From positions 124,001 through 188,000 of the forward strand of contig NZ_JAJGQH010000001.1 in NCBI RefSeq assembly GCF_020783655.1: 64,000 bases of DNA. The letters run 5' to 3'. The notes beneath the pieces are model-generated. The model was not told the DNA's origin, ran no database searches, and was given only the letters and a program-made list of their open reading frames with translations. This stretch comes from Xanthomonas melonis (GTDB lineage: Bacteria; Pseudomonadota; Gammaproteobacteria; Xanthomonadales; Xanthomonadaceae). A program made the position numbers and the translations under genes. Position 1 is the first letter of the stretch. Each line of letters starts with the position of its first letter. Positions 1-8,538 of the stretch are shown here, in pieces.

Positions 1-1106
1 TGCGCCGGCGCATGCGCGAACTTCTGCACGATGCGGGTGATCGGCAGCTTGCCTTCGTGCACCAGCTCCAGTGCCGCCACCAGCGCGTACTGCACCAGCG
101 GCAGGCCCGACGGCGCCTGGGCGTAGGGCTTTTGCTTCTCTTCCCAGGTGTGCGGGGCGTGGTCGGTGGCCAGGACATCGATGACGTCTTCGGCCAGCGC
201 CTCGATCAGGGCCAGGCGGTCCTGGGCATCCTTGATCGCCGGGTTGCACTTGATCAGGTTGCCCAGGCGCGCGTAATCGCTGCGATCGAAACGCAGGAAG
301 TGGATGCAGGTTTCGGCGGTGATGCGCTTGCGGAGCTTGCCGTCCGCATCGACCAGCGGACCGGCTTCGAACAGCGATAATTCGTCGGCGGTGGAGATGT
401 GCAGCACGTGCAGGCGGGTGTTGTGCCTGCGTGCCAGCGACACCGCCAGCTGCGAGGATTTCAGGCAGGCTTCGCGCGAGCGGATGTCAGGGTGCATCTC
501 CGCGCTCAGCGCCTCGCCATATTGTTGCCGGTACCGCTCCATCGTCGCGTCGATGGTCGGGGTGTCTTCGCAATGGGTGATGATCGGAGTGGGCGCGTCG
601 CGGAAGATCGCGTCCAGCGTCTCGGGGTTGTCGACCAGCATGTTGCCGGTGGAGGCGCCCATGAACACCTTGATGCCTGGGGCAGTCTTGGGGTCCAGCG
701 CCTGGATGTGGGCCAGGTTGTCGTTGCTGGCGCCCATGTAGAAGCCGTAGTTGGCCCAGGCGCGCCCGGCAGCGGCGTCGTACTTGGCCTGCAGCGCGGC
801 GGCGTCCAGCGTCGGTGGATTGGTGTTGGGCATGTCCATGAAGCTGGTCAGGCCGCCGGCCACCGCTGCACCGGATTCGGTGGCGATGTCGCCCTTGTGG
901 GTCAGGCCAGGTTCGCGGAAATGCACCTGGTCGTCGATCATGCCTGGCAGCACCCAGCGTCCGGCGGCATCCACAACGGTATCGCCAGGGGCAGGGACGA
1001 TCTTGCTGTCGATCTTGGCGATGCGTCCGGCCTCGATCAGCAGGTCGGCGTCGAACTCCTTGCCCTCGTTGACCAGGCGGGCATTGACGATGACGGTTCG
1101 GCTCAT
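1..1106 (-). CDS. pyrC: Dihydroorotase, 3' end beyond the window
   Basis: The first 368 or so residues of a cyclic amidohydrolase are visible; the gene runs off the left edge, so roughly the last 80 residues of a usual 440-450 are missing. Dihydroorotase closes N-carbamoyl-aspartate to dihydroorotate in cytosolic pyrimidine synthesis. Family motifs seen are VHFREPG (H62), KVFMGAS, ITHCED, HVLHIST and ATDHAPHT, all of the metal-dependent amidohydrolase fold. The usual HxH ligand pair reads DDQVH here, so the first histidine is glutamine. The ATG start overlaps the stop of yidD as ATGA, so the two are probably translationally coupled. A hydantoinase or allantoinase is less likely given FREPG and the ATDHAPH motif. 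Confidence 0.88.
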   Translation of the reverse strand, partial: MSRTVIVNARLVNEGKEFDADLLIEAGRIAKIDSKIVPAPGDTVVDAAGRWVLPGMIDDQVHFREPGLTHKGDIATESGAAVAGGLTSFMDMPNTNPPTLDAAALQAKYDAAAGRAWANYGFYMGASNDNLAHIQALDPKTAPGIKVFMGASTGNMLVDNPETLDAIFRDAPTPIITHCEDTPTIDATMERYRQQYGEALSAEMHPDIRSREACLKSSQLAVSLARRHNTRLHVLHISTADELSLFEAGPLVDADGKLRKRITAETCIHFLRFDRSDYARLGNLIKCNPAIKDAQDRLALIEALAEDVIDVLATDHAPHTWEEKQKPYAQAPSGLPLVQYALVAALELVHEGKLPITRIVQKFAHAPA

Positions 1107-1378
1107 GGATGGGGTCCTTTGCAGCGGCAGGAAGAAGAGGGAGGCGGGGCGGCAGTGGAGGGCGCGTCGGGCACCGGGTCGAAGCCGCCCGGGTGGAACG
1201 GGTGGCAGCGGCCCAGCCTGCGTGCGGCCAGCCAGCAACCGCGTAGCGGGCCGAAGCGACCGATGGCAATCATTGCGTACTCCGAGCAACTGGGCGCAAA
1301 GCGGCAGCGCGGCCCGAGCAGGGGGCTGATGAACAGCTTGTAGCAGCGCAACAGCGCAATGAGCAGGCGGGAGATCAC
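1103..1378 (-). CDS. yidD: Membrane protein insertion efficiency factor YidD
   Basis: A short protein of about 91 residues beginning at GTG ([16 protein letters not shown]). An in-frame ATG eight codons upstream would give 99 residues. YidD is a small membrane-associated factor that assists YidC-dependent insertion of inner-membrane proteins. The family signature is plain: [15 protein letters not shown], then PSCSEYA, then [19 protein letters not shown]. The conserved cysteines of [12 protein letters not shown] and the RCHP motif are present. The Pro/Ser-rich tail after the core is typical. YidD often sits in the rnpA-yidC region, but here it precedes the dihydroorotase gene and overlaps its start codon by four bases. 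Confidence 0.9.
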   Translation of the reverse strand: MISRLLIALLRCYKLFISPLLGPRCRFAPSCSEYAMIAIGRFGPLRGCWLAARRLGRCHPFHPGGFDPVPDAPSTAAPPPSSSCRCKGPHP

Positions 1379-1486
1379 TTGCCAATCATATGCCAGTTGC
1401 ATTAATAGGTGGTTGCCGGGGGTCCGCAGCGTACGTTATAAAGGTCCGCTTTCCCGGGCCCCGGGGGAACCAAGGAAGAGCGTTTC

Positions 1487-2557
1487 GTGGCTGCTAAAAA
1501 ACCTGCAAAAAAGGCCGTCCAGGCCGCCAAGAAGTCCGCCAAACCCGTTGCGAAAAAGGCAGCGGCACCCGCCGCTGCGAAGCCGGCCGCCAAGAAGGTG
1601 GCCGCGGTCAGCAAGCAGCCGGTTGCCAAGAAGGTTCCTGCCAAGAAGGCGCCTGCAAAGGCACCGGCGAAGAAGGTCGCCGCCAAACCGGTGCCATCTG
1701 CCAAGCCCGCAGCGGCCAAACCCGTAGCGGCCAAGCCGGTGAGTCCGGCCGCCAAGAAGATCGCTGCCAAGCCGGCGGCGAACAAGGCAGCTCCGGCTGC
1801 CGCCAAACCGGCCGCCAAGCCGGTGGCCTCCAAGCCCGTACCGAAGCCGGCCTCCAAGCCGGCTCCGGCCAAGTCAGTCCCGGTCAAGGCTGAACAGCCC
1901 GCGCCCGCACCGGCCCCCAAGGCCGCCACTGCGAAGCCGGTCAAGCCTGCGACCCCGTCAGCCAAGAATCCCGTGCCCGTTTCGAAATCCTCCGCAAAAA
2001 CTCCGAGCAAGACCGAAGCCCCCGCCAAGCCCGCTGCGACCCGTCCGGTCGGCAAGGTCGCCGTGGCCGTGACCTCCAAGCCGTCCAGCCCGGCGCCCAA
2101 GACCAAGTACAAGGTGGTCGACTACAAGACCGACGACGCGACCGGTCGCCCGATCCTCCCGCAGGGCTACAAGCCGTCCGCGGACGAGGAGTACATGAGC
2201 AAGTTGCAGCAGGAGTACTTCCGTCAGCGCCTGCAGCATTGGCGTAACGAGATGGTGGAGGAATCCAAGCAGACCATCGAGAACCTGCGCGAAGAAGTGC
2301 GCGATATCGGCGATGAGGCCGAACGAGCCACGCGCGAAACCGAGAACTCGCTCGAGTTGCGTGCCCGCGACCGCGCCCGCAAGCTGATCTCCAAGATCGA
2401 CAGCACCCTCAAGCGCCTGGAAGACGGCGATTACGGGTACTGTGTCGACACCGGCGAAGAAATCGGCCTGGACCGCCTGGAAGCGCGTCTGACCGCCGAG
2501 CGCACCATCGACGCTCAGGAGCGTTGGGAGCACCTGCAGAAGCAGCAGGGCGACTGA
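1487..2557 (+). CDS. dksA: DksA-type RNA polymerase-binding regulator with long Lys/Ala/Pro N-terminus
   Basis: A 356-residue protein starting at GTG behind an AAGGAAG ribosome site. Residues 1 to about 205 are low-complexity Lys/Ala/Pro repeats (AKKPAAK-like), resembling histone H1-type tails. Residues from about 210 are a full DksA. They include an ExLRARDRARKLISKI helix, a coiled-coil tip reading DIGDEA (the DxxDxA motif that enters the polymerase secondary channel), and a C-terminal finger. DksA with ppGpp reprograms transcription initiation. The zinc finger is degenerate: the four canonical Cys positions read C319, T322, T340 and A343. A strong intrinsic terminator follows. The usual bacterial DksA is about 150 residues, so the tail more than doubles it. 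The function of the tail is unknown. Confidence 0.9.
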   Translation: MAAKKPAKKAVQAAKKSAKPVAKKAAAPAAAKPAAKKVAAVSKQPVAKKVPAKKAPAKAPAKKVAAKPVPSAKPAAAKPVAAKPVSPAAKKIAAKPAANKAAPAAAKPAAKPVASKPVPKPASKPAPAKSVPVKAEQPAPAPAPKAATAKPVKPATPSAKNPVPVSKSSAKTPSKTEAPAKPAATRPVGKVAVAVTSKPSSPAPKTKYKVVDYKTDDATGRPILPQGYKPSADEEYMSKLQQEYFRQRLQHWRNEMVEESKQTIENLREEVRDIGDEAERATRETENSLELRARDRARKLISKIDSTLKRLEDGDYGYCVDTGEEIGLDRLEARLTAERTIDAQERWEHLQKQQGD

Positions 2558-2595
2558 TCCACGCGCGCGCCGGCCGCAGCCGGCAAAGCGAACCG

Positions 2596-2636
2596 AACCC
2601 CGGAGATTGGACGCCCGTCCAGTCTGCGGGGTTTTT
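2596..2636 (+). terminator. Intrinsic terminator after dksA
   Basis: The sequence AACCCCG, an inner near-perfect stem (AGATTGGAC/GTCCAGTCT) and CGGGGTT form a long GC-rich hairpin. Five T residues follow. It lies 39 bases after the dksA stop. Confidence 0.9.
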
Positions 2637-2796
2637 CATATGGGGTGTCCGGCCGGCAATCGCCATGCGTGTCGCGGCCAGGCGTGGCGCGGCTGAGTCG
2701 GCCGCCGCAATCGGGCAGGGTTGGAGGGCGGGCGGGATGCGGCGATCGGCCGTGGTCACTGCCGAGGTCGCGCATGCCGGTCTACCGCTGGGCGGA

Positions 2797-4047
2797 TCAC
2801 TGCAGTTCGCGCAGATCCAGGTTGCGTAGGCGCGGCGCCTTCCAGGCGGTGGTGGCCACCACGCCCAGGGTGACGCAACCGCCGATCACCACGGCCGGCA
2901 CCAGGCCCACCAGGCGTGCCATCACGCCATCGTAGAACGCTCCCAACTCGTTCGACGAGCCGATGAAGATGCCGTTGATCGAGGACACCCGCCCACGCAT
3001 CGCGTCCGGGGTTGCCAGCTGCAGGATGGTCTGCCGCACCACGACCGACACGCCGTCGCACATGCCGTACGCCAGCAGGATCGCCGCCGACAGCCAGAAA
3101 TGGCGCGATAGTCCGAAGGCGATGGTGCACAACCCGAAGCCGGCGACCGACAGCAACAGCACCCGCCCGGCATTGCGCTGCAAGGGATGCCGCGCCAACC
3201 ACACCCCGACCACGATCGACCCCAGTGCCGGCGCGCCGCGCAGGATGCCCAGGCCCTCCGGCCCATGGTGCAGGATCTCGTGGATGAAGGCCGGCAGCAT
3301 GGAGACCGCGCCACCCAGCAACACCGAGAACATGTCCAGCGCCATCGCACCCAGCATGATCTGGTTGGACAACACGAACTGCGCGCCTTCGGCGATGCTG
3401 CGCAGGATCGGCGCACGCGCGCCATCGCTGACCGGCTCGTCCACGCGCAGCAGCGCCAGCGCCAGGATCGCGAGCATCGCCACGCCCGCGGCCACGCCGT
3501 AGGCCAGACCCTTGCCGCCCCAGCCGACCAGCAGCCCGCCCAGCGCCGGGCCGATCACCATGCCGGCCTGCAAGGTGACGCTGCCGATACTGGCGCCGCG
3601 CGCAAAGGCCTCGCGCGGCAGCGCCCGCGCAAACAGCGCGTTGTAGACCGGCGACAGGAACGCGCGCGCCGCCCCGGTCAACGCAATGGCCGCGTAGATC
3701 GGCCAGACGTCCCGTACCGGCAGCCATGCCTGGGCGATCGCCAGCAACAGCAACGCGGTGACGACCAACCCCAGGACCGCAAGCATGCCGAGCCGTCGCC
3801 GTGGCAGGTGGTCGACCAGATAGCCGGCAAACGGCGCGATGCAGAAGAAGGGCAGGATTTCCGCCAGGCCGATCAGCCCCAGCGAGAGCGGATTGCGGGT
3901 GATCTCGTAGATGTGCCAGCCGACCGTGACCGCCACGATCTGGTAGGACAGCATGGCCGAGACGCGGTACAGCAGGACCAGGCCGAAGCCAGGGTGAGCG
4001 AACAGGGTGCGCAGCGAATCGGCCGGGGACGGCGTCGGCGCGCTCAC
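2797..4047 (-). CDS. MFS transporter, EntS/MFS_3-like exporter
   Basis: A 416-residue integral membrane protein with about 12 hydrophobic segments. It shows the loop 2-3 motif of major facilitators (GYLVDHLPRRRLG) and a weaker copy in the second half (RHPLQRNAGR). It resembles the MFS_3/enterobactin-exporter branch of proton-driven efflux permeases; the substrate cannot be read from sequence. It starts at GTG, and the start overlaps the stop of the upstream sufE-like gene (GTGA). The two genes therefore form a tight pair, although a functional link is not obvious. Bases 2637-2796 between this gene and the dksA terminator hold nothing recognisable. Confidence 0.8.
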   Translation of the reverse strand: MSAPTPSPADSLRTLFAHPGFGLVLLYRVSAMLSYQIVAVTVGWHIYEITRNPLSLGLIGLAEILPFFCIAPFAGYLVDHLPRRRLGMLAVLGLVVTALLLLAIAQAWLPVRDVWPIYAAIALTGAARAFLSPVYNALFARALPREAFARGASIGSVTLQAGMVIGPALGGLLVGWGGKGLAYGVAAGVAMLAILALALLRVDEPVSDGARAPILRSIAEGAQFVLSNQIMLGAMALDMFSVLLGGAVSMLPAFIHEILHHGPEGLGILRGAPALGSIVVGVWLARHPLQRNAGRVLLLSVAGFGLCTIAFGLSRHFWLSAAILLAYGMCDGVSVVVRQTILQLATPDAMRGRVSSINGIFIGSSNELGAFYDGVMARLVGLVPAVVIGGCVTLGVVATTAWKAPRLRNLDLRELQ

Positions 4048-4481
4048 TGCTGCGCGCGCGCGGTGTCGCGGATGAAGGCCAGCATCGCAGCCACGCCGTT
4101 GCTGCGGGTTGGCGACAGGTGCTTGGCCAGGCCGATGCCGGCGATGTAGTCCGGCTCGGTCGCCAGGATTTCCTGCGCGCTACGCCCGGAATACACCCGC
4201 AACGCGAGATAGATCAGCCCGGAAACGATTGCCGAATCGCTGACCGCGTGGAAGTCCAGCCGTTCGGCATTGCCCTCGGGCACGATCCATACCATCGACT
4301 GGCAGCCATGCAGTCGGTGTTCTTCGGTTTTCCACTGCTCCGGGAAGGCGGGCAGCTTGCGGCCCAGGTCGATCAGGTACTGGTAGCGCTCGGACCAGTC
4401 GCCAAAGAAGGAAAATTCCTCGGCAATGGCGGCCTGCGCCTCGTTGGCGGTGGGTTCGAGCGGGAAGGGGGAGGTGGTCAT
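4044..4481 (-). CDS. sufE: SufE family sulfur acceptor for Fe-S cluster assembly
   Basis: A 145-residue cytosolic protein of the normal SufE length. SufE accepts persulfide sulfur from a cysteine desulfurase and passes it to the cluster scaffold. The acceptor cysteine sits in HRLHGCQSMVW (C60), matching the GCQSQVW motif of E. coli SufE. The C-terminal IGLAKHLSPTRSNGV block is also typical. The chosen ATG gives MTTSPFPLEP. An open frame continues upstream to 4685, but that stretch is repeat DNA and is unlikely to be translated. No SufS or scaffold gene lies nearby; the MFS gene downstream overlaps its stop. Confidence 0.92.
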   Translation of the reverse strand: MTTSPFPLEPTANEAQAAIAEEFSFFGDWSERYQYLIDLGRKLPAFPEQWKTEEHRLHGCQSMVWIVPEGNAERLDFHAVSDSAIVSGLIYLALRVYSGRSAQEILATEPDYIAGIGLAKHLSPTRSNGVAAMLAFIRDTARAQQ

Positions 4482-4972
4482 CAAAACTCCAGAATCGTTC
4501 GCAGAAATCCAGGGGCGTTCGGTCAAAGCCTCTCCCTCCGGGGCGAGAAGGCGCGGTTTGCGCGCCATTGGCGCGCGTGCCTTGGAGCGCCCGCGCCGCC
4601 AGCGCGGGCCGGGGCGCGGAGCGGGGGTTGGGGAGAGGGTATGAGCGAAGCCTCGCAGGAATGCGATGCGAATGGCTTCGTCCATCTCTCAAAAGCAAAG
4701 GTGCACACGGCTTCGCTCGCACCCTCATCCGGCGCTACGCGCCACCTTCTCCCGGTGGGAGAAGGGTAGGTCATGCGCATTTGACGTGGAGGTGTGCAAG
4801 TGCGGTTTCAGGGGATGAGTAGAGTGTTGAACTCGGGCATTGCCCCTCTCCCTCCGGGAGAGAGGTTGGGGTGAGGGTGCGGGCGAAGCCTCGTCGATGG
4901 TGCACGTGGCTTCGCCCGTACCCTCATCCGGCGCTGCGCGCCACCTTCTCCCGGGGGGAGAAGGATCGGTCA
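4482..4972. repeat. Intergenic repeat cluster (two composite palindromic units)
   Basis: This 490-base gap between cysS and sufE holds no gene. Two related units lie at about 4520-4772 and 4849-4975. Each carries a CTCTCCCTCCGG/GAGAGG stem, a GCGAAGCC...GGCTTCG inverted pair, and then the block CCCTCATCCGGCGCT with CGCGCCACCTTCTCCCG and a closing GAGAAGG. The same block occurs inverted at 9756-9800. The units look like short mobile intergenic repeats rather than coding DNA; short open frames across them are artefacts of the repeat. Confidence 0.75.
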
Positions 4973-6391
4973 AGCGCGCTTCCAGCGCACGCCTTGCGGG
5001 GTGTCTTCCAGCACGATGCCTTCGTCGGCCAGCTGCGTGCGGATGGCATCGGCGCGGGCGAAGTCCCTGGCCTTCTTTGCAGTGCTGCGCTCCTCTACCA
5101 GCGCGGTGATGCGGGCATCGTCGCCGGCGTCGGTGCCGCGCGAGAACCAGGCGGCCGGGTCCTGCTTCAACAACCCCAGCGCCACTCCGGCCCCGAGCAG
5201 CTCTGCCTTGGCGCGTTGCAATGCCGCGAGCTTCTCCGCGCTCAGCCCGTCGCTCGGGCCGCCTGCAGGGGCAAGTTCCAGCAGCGCCCGGTTCGCATCC
5301 TTGGCAAGCCTTGCCAGCACCGCGAGCGCCAGTGGAGTGTTGAGATCGTCATTGAGCGCGTCTTCGATCTGCGCGGGGATGGTTGGCTCCGCCTCGATCG
5401 CCTGCAGGCTGCGCAACGTTCCGTACAAGCCATCGAGCCGTTTTACCTGGTCTTCGATCAACGCGTCCGACCAATCCAGCGGTTGCCGATAATGCGCGCT
5501 CAACAGCGCGCAGCGCAGCGCTTCGGGCGGATGCCTGGCGACCAGCTCGTGCACGGTTTCGATGTTGCCCAGCGACTTGCTCATCTTCGCGCCGCTGAAG
5601 TTGAGCATGCCGTTGTGCAGCCAGAACCGCGCGAAGGTGGCGCCGCCATGCGCGCATTCGCTCTGCGCGATCTCGTTTTCGTGATGCGGGAACTGCAGGT
5701 CCACGCCGCCGGCGTGGATGTCGATGGTCGGTCCCAGGTGCGCGGCGGCCATCGCCGAGCATTCGATGTGCCAGCCCGGGCGGCCACGGCCCCAGGGCGA
5801 GTCCCAGCCGGGCAGGTCGTCGCTGGACGGTTTCCACAGCACGAAGTCGCCGGGGTCGCGCTTGTAGGGGGCCACGTCCACGCGGGCGCCGGCCAGCATC
5901 TCGTCCGGATCCCGCCGCGACAGCTTGCCGTAGTCCTGGAAGCTGGCGACTGCGAACAGCACGTGGCCTTCGGCGGCATAGGCATGGCCGCCCGCGATCA
6001 GCCGCTCGATCATCGCCACGATCTGCGGGATGTGCGCAGTGGCTTCCGGTTCGATGTCCGGCGGCAGCACGCCCAGCGCGGCCATGTCCTGGCGGTAGAT
6101 CGCGGCGAAACGGTCGGTGATGGTCGAGATCGGCACGCCCTGCGCCTGGGCGGCAGCGTTGATCTTGTCGTCGACGTCGGTGATGTTGCGCGCGTAGCGC
6201 AGCGCGCCGTAGCGGCGGCGCAGCAGTGCGGCCAGCACGTCGAACACTACCGGGCCGCGGGCGTTGCCGATATGCGCGTAGTTGTAGACGGTGGGGCCGC
6301 ACACGTACAGGGTGGGGCTGGCGGGGTCGAGCGGTGCGAACGGCTCGATCCGCCGCGTCAGGTTGTTGTGCAGGCGCAGGCTCATCGGCAT
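4970..6391 (-). CDS. cysS: Cysteinyl-tRNA synthetase
   Basis: A 473-residue class I aminoacyl-tRNA synthetase that charges tRNA-Cys in the cytosol. The Rossmann fold carries [16 protein letters not shown], with the first zinc cysteine and the HIGH-type motif HIGN. The KMSKS loop reads [10 protein letters not shown]. Further zinc ligands lie in WHIECSAM and the [14 protein letters not shown] block. A helical anticodon-binding region with the usual C-terminal basic end (GVRWKRA) completes it. Two in-frame ATGs (6391 and 6385) give [10 protein letters not shown]; either is possible. The terminal codons overlap the neighbouring repeat unit by a few bases. Confidence 0.96.
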   Translation of the reverse strand: MPMSLRLHNNLTRRIEPFAPLDPASPTLYVCGPTVYNYAHIGNARGPVVFDVLAALLRRRYGALRYARNITDVDDKINAAAQAQGVPISTITDRFAAIYRQDMAALGVLPPDIEPEATAHIPQIVAMIERLIAGGHAYAAEGHVLFAVASFQDYGKLSRRDPDEMLAGARVDVAPYKRDPGDFVLWKPSSDDLPGWDSPWGRGRPGWHIECSAMAAAHLGPTIDIHAGGVDLQFPHHENEIAQSECAHGGATFARFWLHNGMLNFSGAKMSKSLGNIETVHELVARHPPEALRCALLSAHYRQPLDWSDALIEDQVKRLDGLYGTLRSLQAIEAEPTIPAQIEDALNDDLNTPLALAVLARLAKDANRALLELAPAGGPSDGLSAEKLAALQRAKAELLGAGVALGLLKQDPAAWFSRGTDAGDDARITALVEERSTAKKARDFARADAIRTQLADEGIVLEDTPQGVRWKRA

Positions 6392-6540
6392 CTTGGAATG
6401 GGTAACCCCGTGATTCTAGCCGGTCGCGGCGATCGGCGAACCGCGCGCTGCGCGCGGTCACCGGATGGGTTGCGTTCAGCCCGGGGACCGGCAAGGTCCA
6501 TACACTAACGTATTGCCTGGCTTCGCCCTCTTGGTACTGA

Positions 6541-7053
6541 ATGCGATTTTCCCCGTTCTCCATGCTGTGCGTAGTGGCCTGGCAGCTGATGCCGGCGCAT
6601 GCGGCAGATCCCGAGGTCAAGAATCGGGTCGTCGTGATCGAAAACGTCAAGCTGGATTACGCCCAGGTGTTGAATGTGGAGCCGGTCTACCAGACCTTGC
6701 GCGCCACCCGCATCGAAGAACAGTGCGAGGCCGAGCAAGCCGCACCGGTCGTCGCCGCTCCGACCGAGGCCGAAGGCCGTATCAACCGCATGGTGGATTC
6801 GGTCAAGGAGATGTTCTCGCGTCGCCCGGAGCTGGCCGCGCCGGCCGCAGTGCCGCCGACCAGTACCCGTCGCAATTGCAAGGTGGTGGAGGTGCCGCGC
6901 GAATTCCGCCGGCCGATCGCCTTCGACGTGGATTATGTCTACAAGGGCACCAAGTACCGCTCGCGACTGCCGGAAGACCCGGGTAACCGGCTGCGGATCC
7001 GGGTCTCGGTGACGCCGTACATCCCAGACGCCATCGTCGCCCCGCCGCGCTAG
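6541..7053 (+). CDS. Small secreted protein related to glycine-zipper 2TM proteins but lacking the zipper
   Basis: A 170-residue protein with a Sec signal peptide (MRFSPFSMLCVVAWQLMPAHA, cleavage before ADPE). The start of the mature part (DYAQVLNVEPVYQTLRATRIEEQC) and the end (DVDYVYKGTKYRSRLPEDPGNRLRIRVSVTP) match the flanks of outer-envelope glycine-zipper proteins. The Gly-rich two-helix membrane segment normally between them is absent. In its place is a charged/Ala-rich stretch (RINRMVDSVKEMFSRRPEL, then AAPAAVPP). Two cysteines (EEQCE and RRNCKVV) are kept and may pair. It is probably periplasmic. The role is unknown. Confidence 0.65.
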   Translation: MRFSPFSMLCVVAWQLMPAHAADPEVKNRVVVIENVKLDYAQVLNVEPVYQTLRATRIEEQCEAEQAAPVVAAPTEAEGRINRMVDSVKEMFSRRPELAAPAAVPPTSTRRNCKVVEVPREFRRPIAFDVDYVYKGTKYRSRLPEDPGNRLRIRVSVTPYIPDAIVAPPR

Positions 7054-7362
7054 GTGCGCGGCAGTTGCGCCGTGCCCGCATGCGTGCGAGGATTCGCGCC
7101 CTATGCAAGCGAACGCCTTTCAGCACGACACCAGCGCCGCCCGGATGGCCTCCGGCATGACGTCGCGTGCCCGCCGACCGGAATCCCACATTTTCGCTGG
7201 GTAACCGGGGCGTTTTGCTGCCTGTTTTCGAAAACCCAGCCTCCAGGCTGGGTTTTTTCGTTTTGGCGTCACAAAAGTTTCAACCGCAAGAAACGCGCAT
7301 GTCGCGCACCCGCCGCTCCCTGGCGGACCACCCAGCAGAAGCACGCAGCAAAGGATCGATCG
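7054..7362 (+). promoter_or_regulatory. Leader region of the arginine block, with a terminator-like hairpin
   Basis: This 309-base gap precedes argF'. It holds no convincing gene. Its one clear element is a hairpin at 7233-7258, AACCCAGCCT-CC-AGGCTGGGTT followed by further T residues. This could end transcription from the upstream secreted-protein gene. It could equally act as an attenuator if the arginine promoter lies upstream of it. The AAGGA ribosome site of argF' is at 7350-7354. No promoter could be fixed by eye. Confidence 0.45.
7233..7258 (+). terminator. Intrinsic terminator or attenuator upstream of argF'
   Basis: A perfect 10-base stem (AACCCAGCCT/AGGCTGGGTT) with a two-base spacer, followed by a run of T and then CGTTTT. 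It lies 180 bases after the preceding gene and 105 bases before argF'. Confidence 0.75.
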
Positions 7363-8376
7363 ATGTCACTGAAGCACTTCTTGAACACCCAGGACTGGAG
7401 CCGCGCCGAGCTGGACGCGCTGTTGACCCAGGCCGCGCTGTTCAAACGCAACAAGCTGGGAAGCGAGCTGAAGGGCAAGTCGATCGCGTTGGTGTTCTTC
7501 AACCCGTCCATGCGCACGCGCACCAGCTTCGAGCTGGGCGCTTTCCAGTTGGGTGGGCATGCGGTGGTGCTGCAGCCGGGCAAGGATGCCTGGCCGATCG
7601 AGTTCAATCTGGGCACGGTGATGGATGGCGACACCGAGGAGCACATCGCTGAGGTGGCGCGCGTGCTCGGGCGGTACGTCGACCTGATCGGCGTGCGCGC
7701 GTTTCCGAAGTTCGTGGACTGGTCCAAGGACCGCGAGGACCAGGTACTCAGGAGCTTCGCCAAGTATTCGCCGGTGCCGGTGATCAACATGGAGACGATC
7801 ACCCATCCGTGCCAGGAGCTGGCCCACGCGTTGGCGCTGCAGGAGCACTTCGGCACGCCGGACCTGCGCGGCAAGAAATACGTGCTGACCTGGACCTATC
7901 ACCCCAAGCCGCTCAACACCGCGGTGGCCAACTCCGCGCTGACCATCGCCACCCGCATGGGCATGGACGTGACCCTGCTGTGCCCGACGCCGGACTACAT
8001 CCTGGATCAACGCTATATGGACTGGGCTGCGCAGAACGTGGCCGAGAGCGGCGGTTCGCTGCAGGTCAGCCACGACATCGACAGCGCCTATGCCGGCGCC
8101 GACGTGGTCTACGCCAAGAGTTGGGGGGCGCTGCCGTTCTTCGGCAACTGGGAGCCGGAAAAGCCGATCCGCGACCAGTACAAGCACTTCATCGTCGACG
8201 AGGCCAAGATGGCGCTGACCAACAACGGTGTGTTCTCGCACTGCCTGCCGCTGCGCCGCAACGTCAAGGCCACCGATGCGGTGATGGATTCGCCCAACTG
8301 CATCGCCATCGACGAGGCCGAGAATCGCCTGCATGTGCAGAAGGCGATCATGGCGGCGCTGGTGGGGCAAGGGTAG
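7363..8376 (+). CDS. argF': N-acetylornithine carbamoyltransferase
   Basis: A 337-residue cytosolic transcarbamylase. Carbamoyl phosphate motifs are FFNPSMRTRTSF, HPCQELAHA and SHCLPLRRN. In the Xanthomonas/Bacteroides arginine route this enzyme carbamoylates N-acetyl-L-ornithine rather than ornithine, giving N-acetylcitrulline. The acetyl-ornithine-type signature is the WPIEF segment (E80), in place of the usual ornithine-specific loops. The context agrees: the next genes encode the deacetylase and the fused NAG kinase/synthase that this route needs. The ATG at 7363 follows AAGGA; open frame further upstream is leader DNA. The stop is followed four bases later by the first heptad repeat array. 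Confidence 0.95.
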   Translation: MSLKHFLNTQDWSRAELDALLTQAALFKRNKLGSELKGKSIALVFFNPSMRTRTSFELGAFQLGGHAVVLQPGKDAWPIEFNLGTVMDGDTEEHIAEVARVLGRYVDLIGVRAFPKFVDWSKDREDQVLRSFAKYSPVPVINMETITHPCQELAHALALQEHFGTPDLRGKKYVLTWTYHPKPLNTAVANSALTIATRMGMDVTLLCPTPDYILDQRYMDWAAQNVAESGGSLQVSHDIDSAYAGADVVYAKSWGALPFFGNWEPEKPIRDQYKHFIVDEAKMALTNNGVFSHCLPLRRNVKATDAVMDSPNCIAIDEAENRLHVQKAIMAALVGQG

Positions 8377-8380
8377 GGGC

Positions 8381-8538
8381 GGGACCCGGGACCCGGGACC
8401 GGGGACCGGGGACCCGTAACAGCACTGCTGCTGCGTTCGCACTCTATTTTTCTATTCCAATCAATTTACACAGGAGTTTTTCCAATGTCGCAATCCAATG
8501 CTTCCCCGGGTCCCGGGTCCCGGGTCCCCGGTCCCGGC
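8381..8538 (+). repeat. Heptad-repeat palindrome 1, spanning the argG translation start
   Basis: The left arm (8381-8416) is made of GGGACCC-type units. The right arm (8504-8538) is its inverted counterpart, built from GGGTCCC units. The 87-base centre starts with the shared CGTAACAGC junction and contains the argG ribosome site (CAGGAG) and ATG (8485). The right arm therefore lies inside argG codons 7-18. In RNA the arms could pair, leaving the start codon in the loop. Confidence 0.85.

Noticed and set aside
12-1343. Long plus-strand open frames opposite dihydroorotase and yidD
   Set aside because: They are Arg/Gly/Val-rich antisense shadows of high-GC codons; the minus-strand frames carry clear family motifs.
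1402-2112. 236-residue minus-strand frame opposite dksA
   Set aside because: Its Ala/Gly/Leu pattern mirrors the Lys/Ala/Pro codons of the dksA tail.
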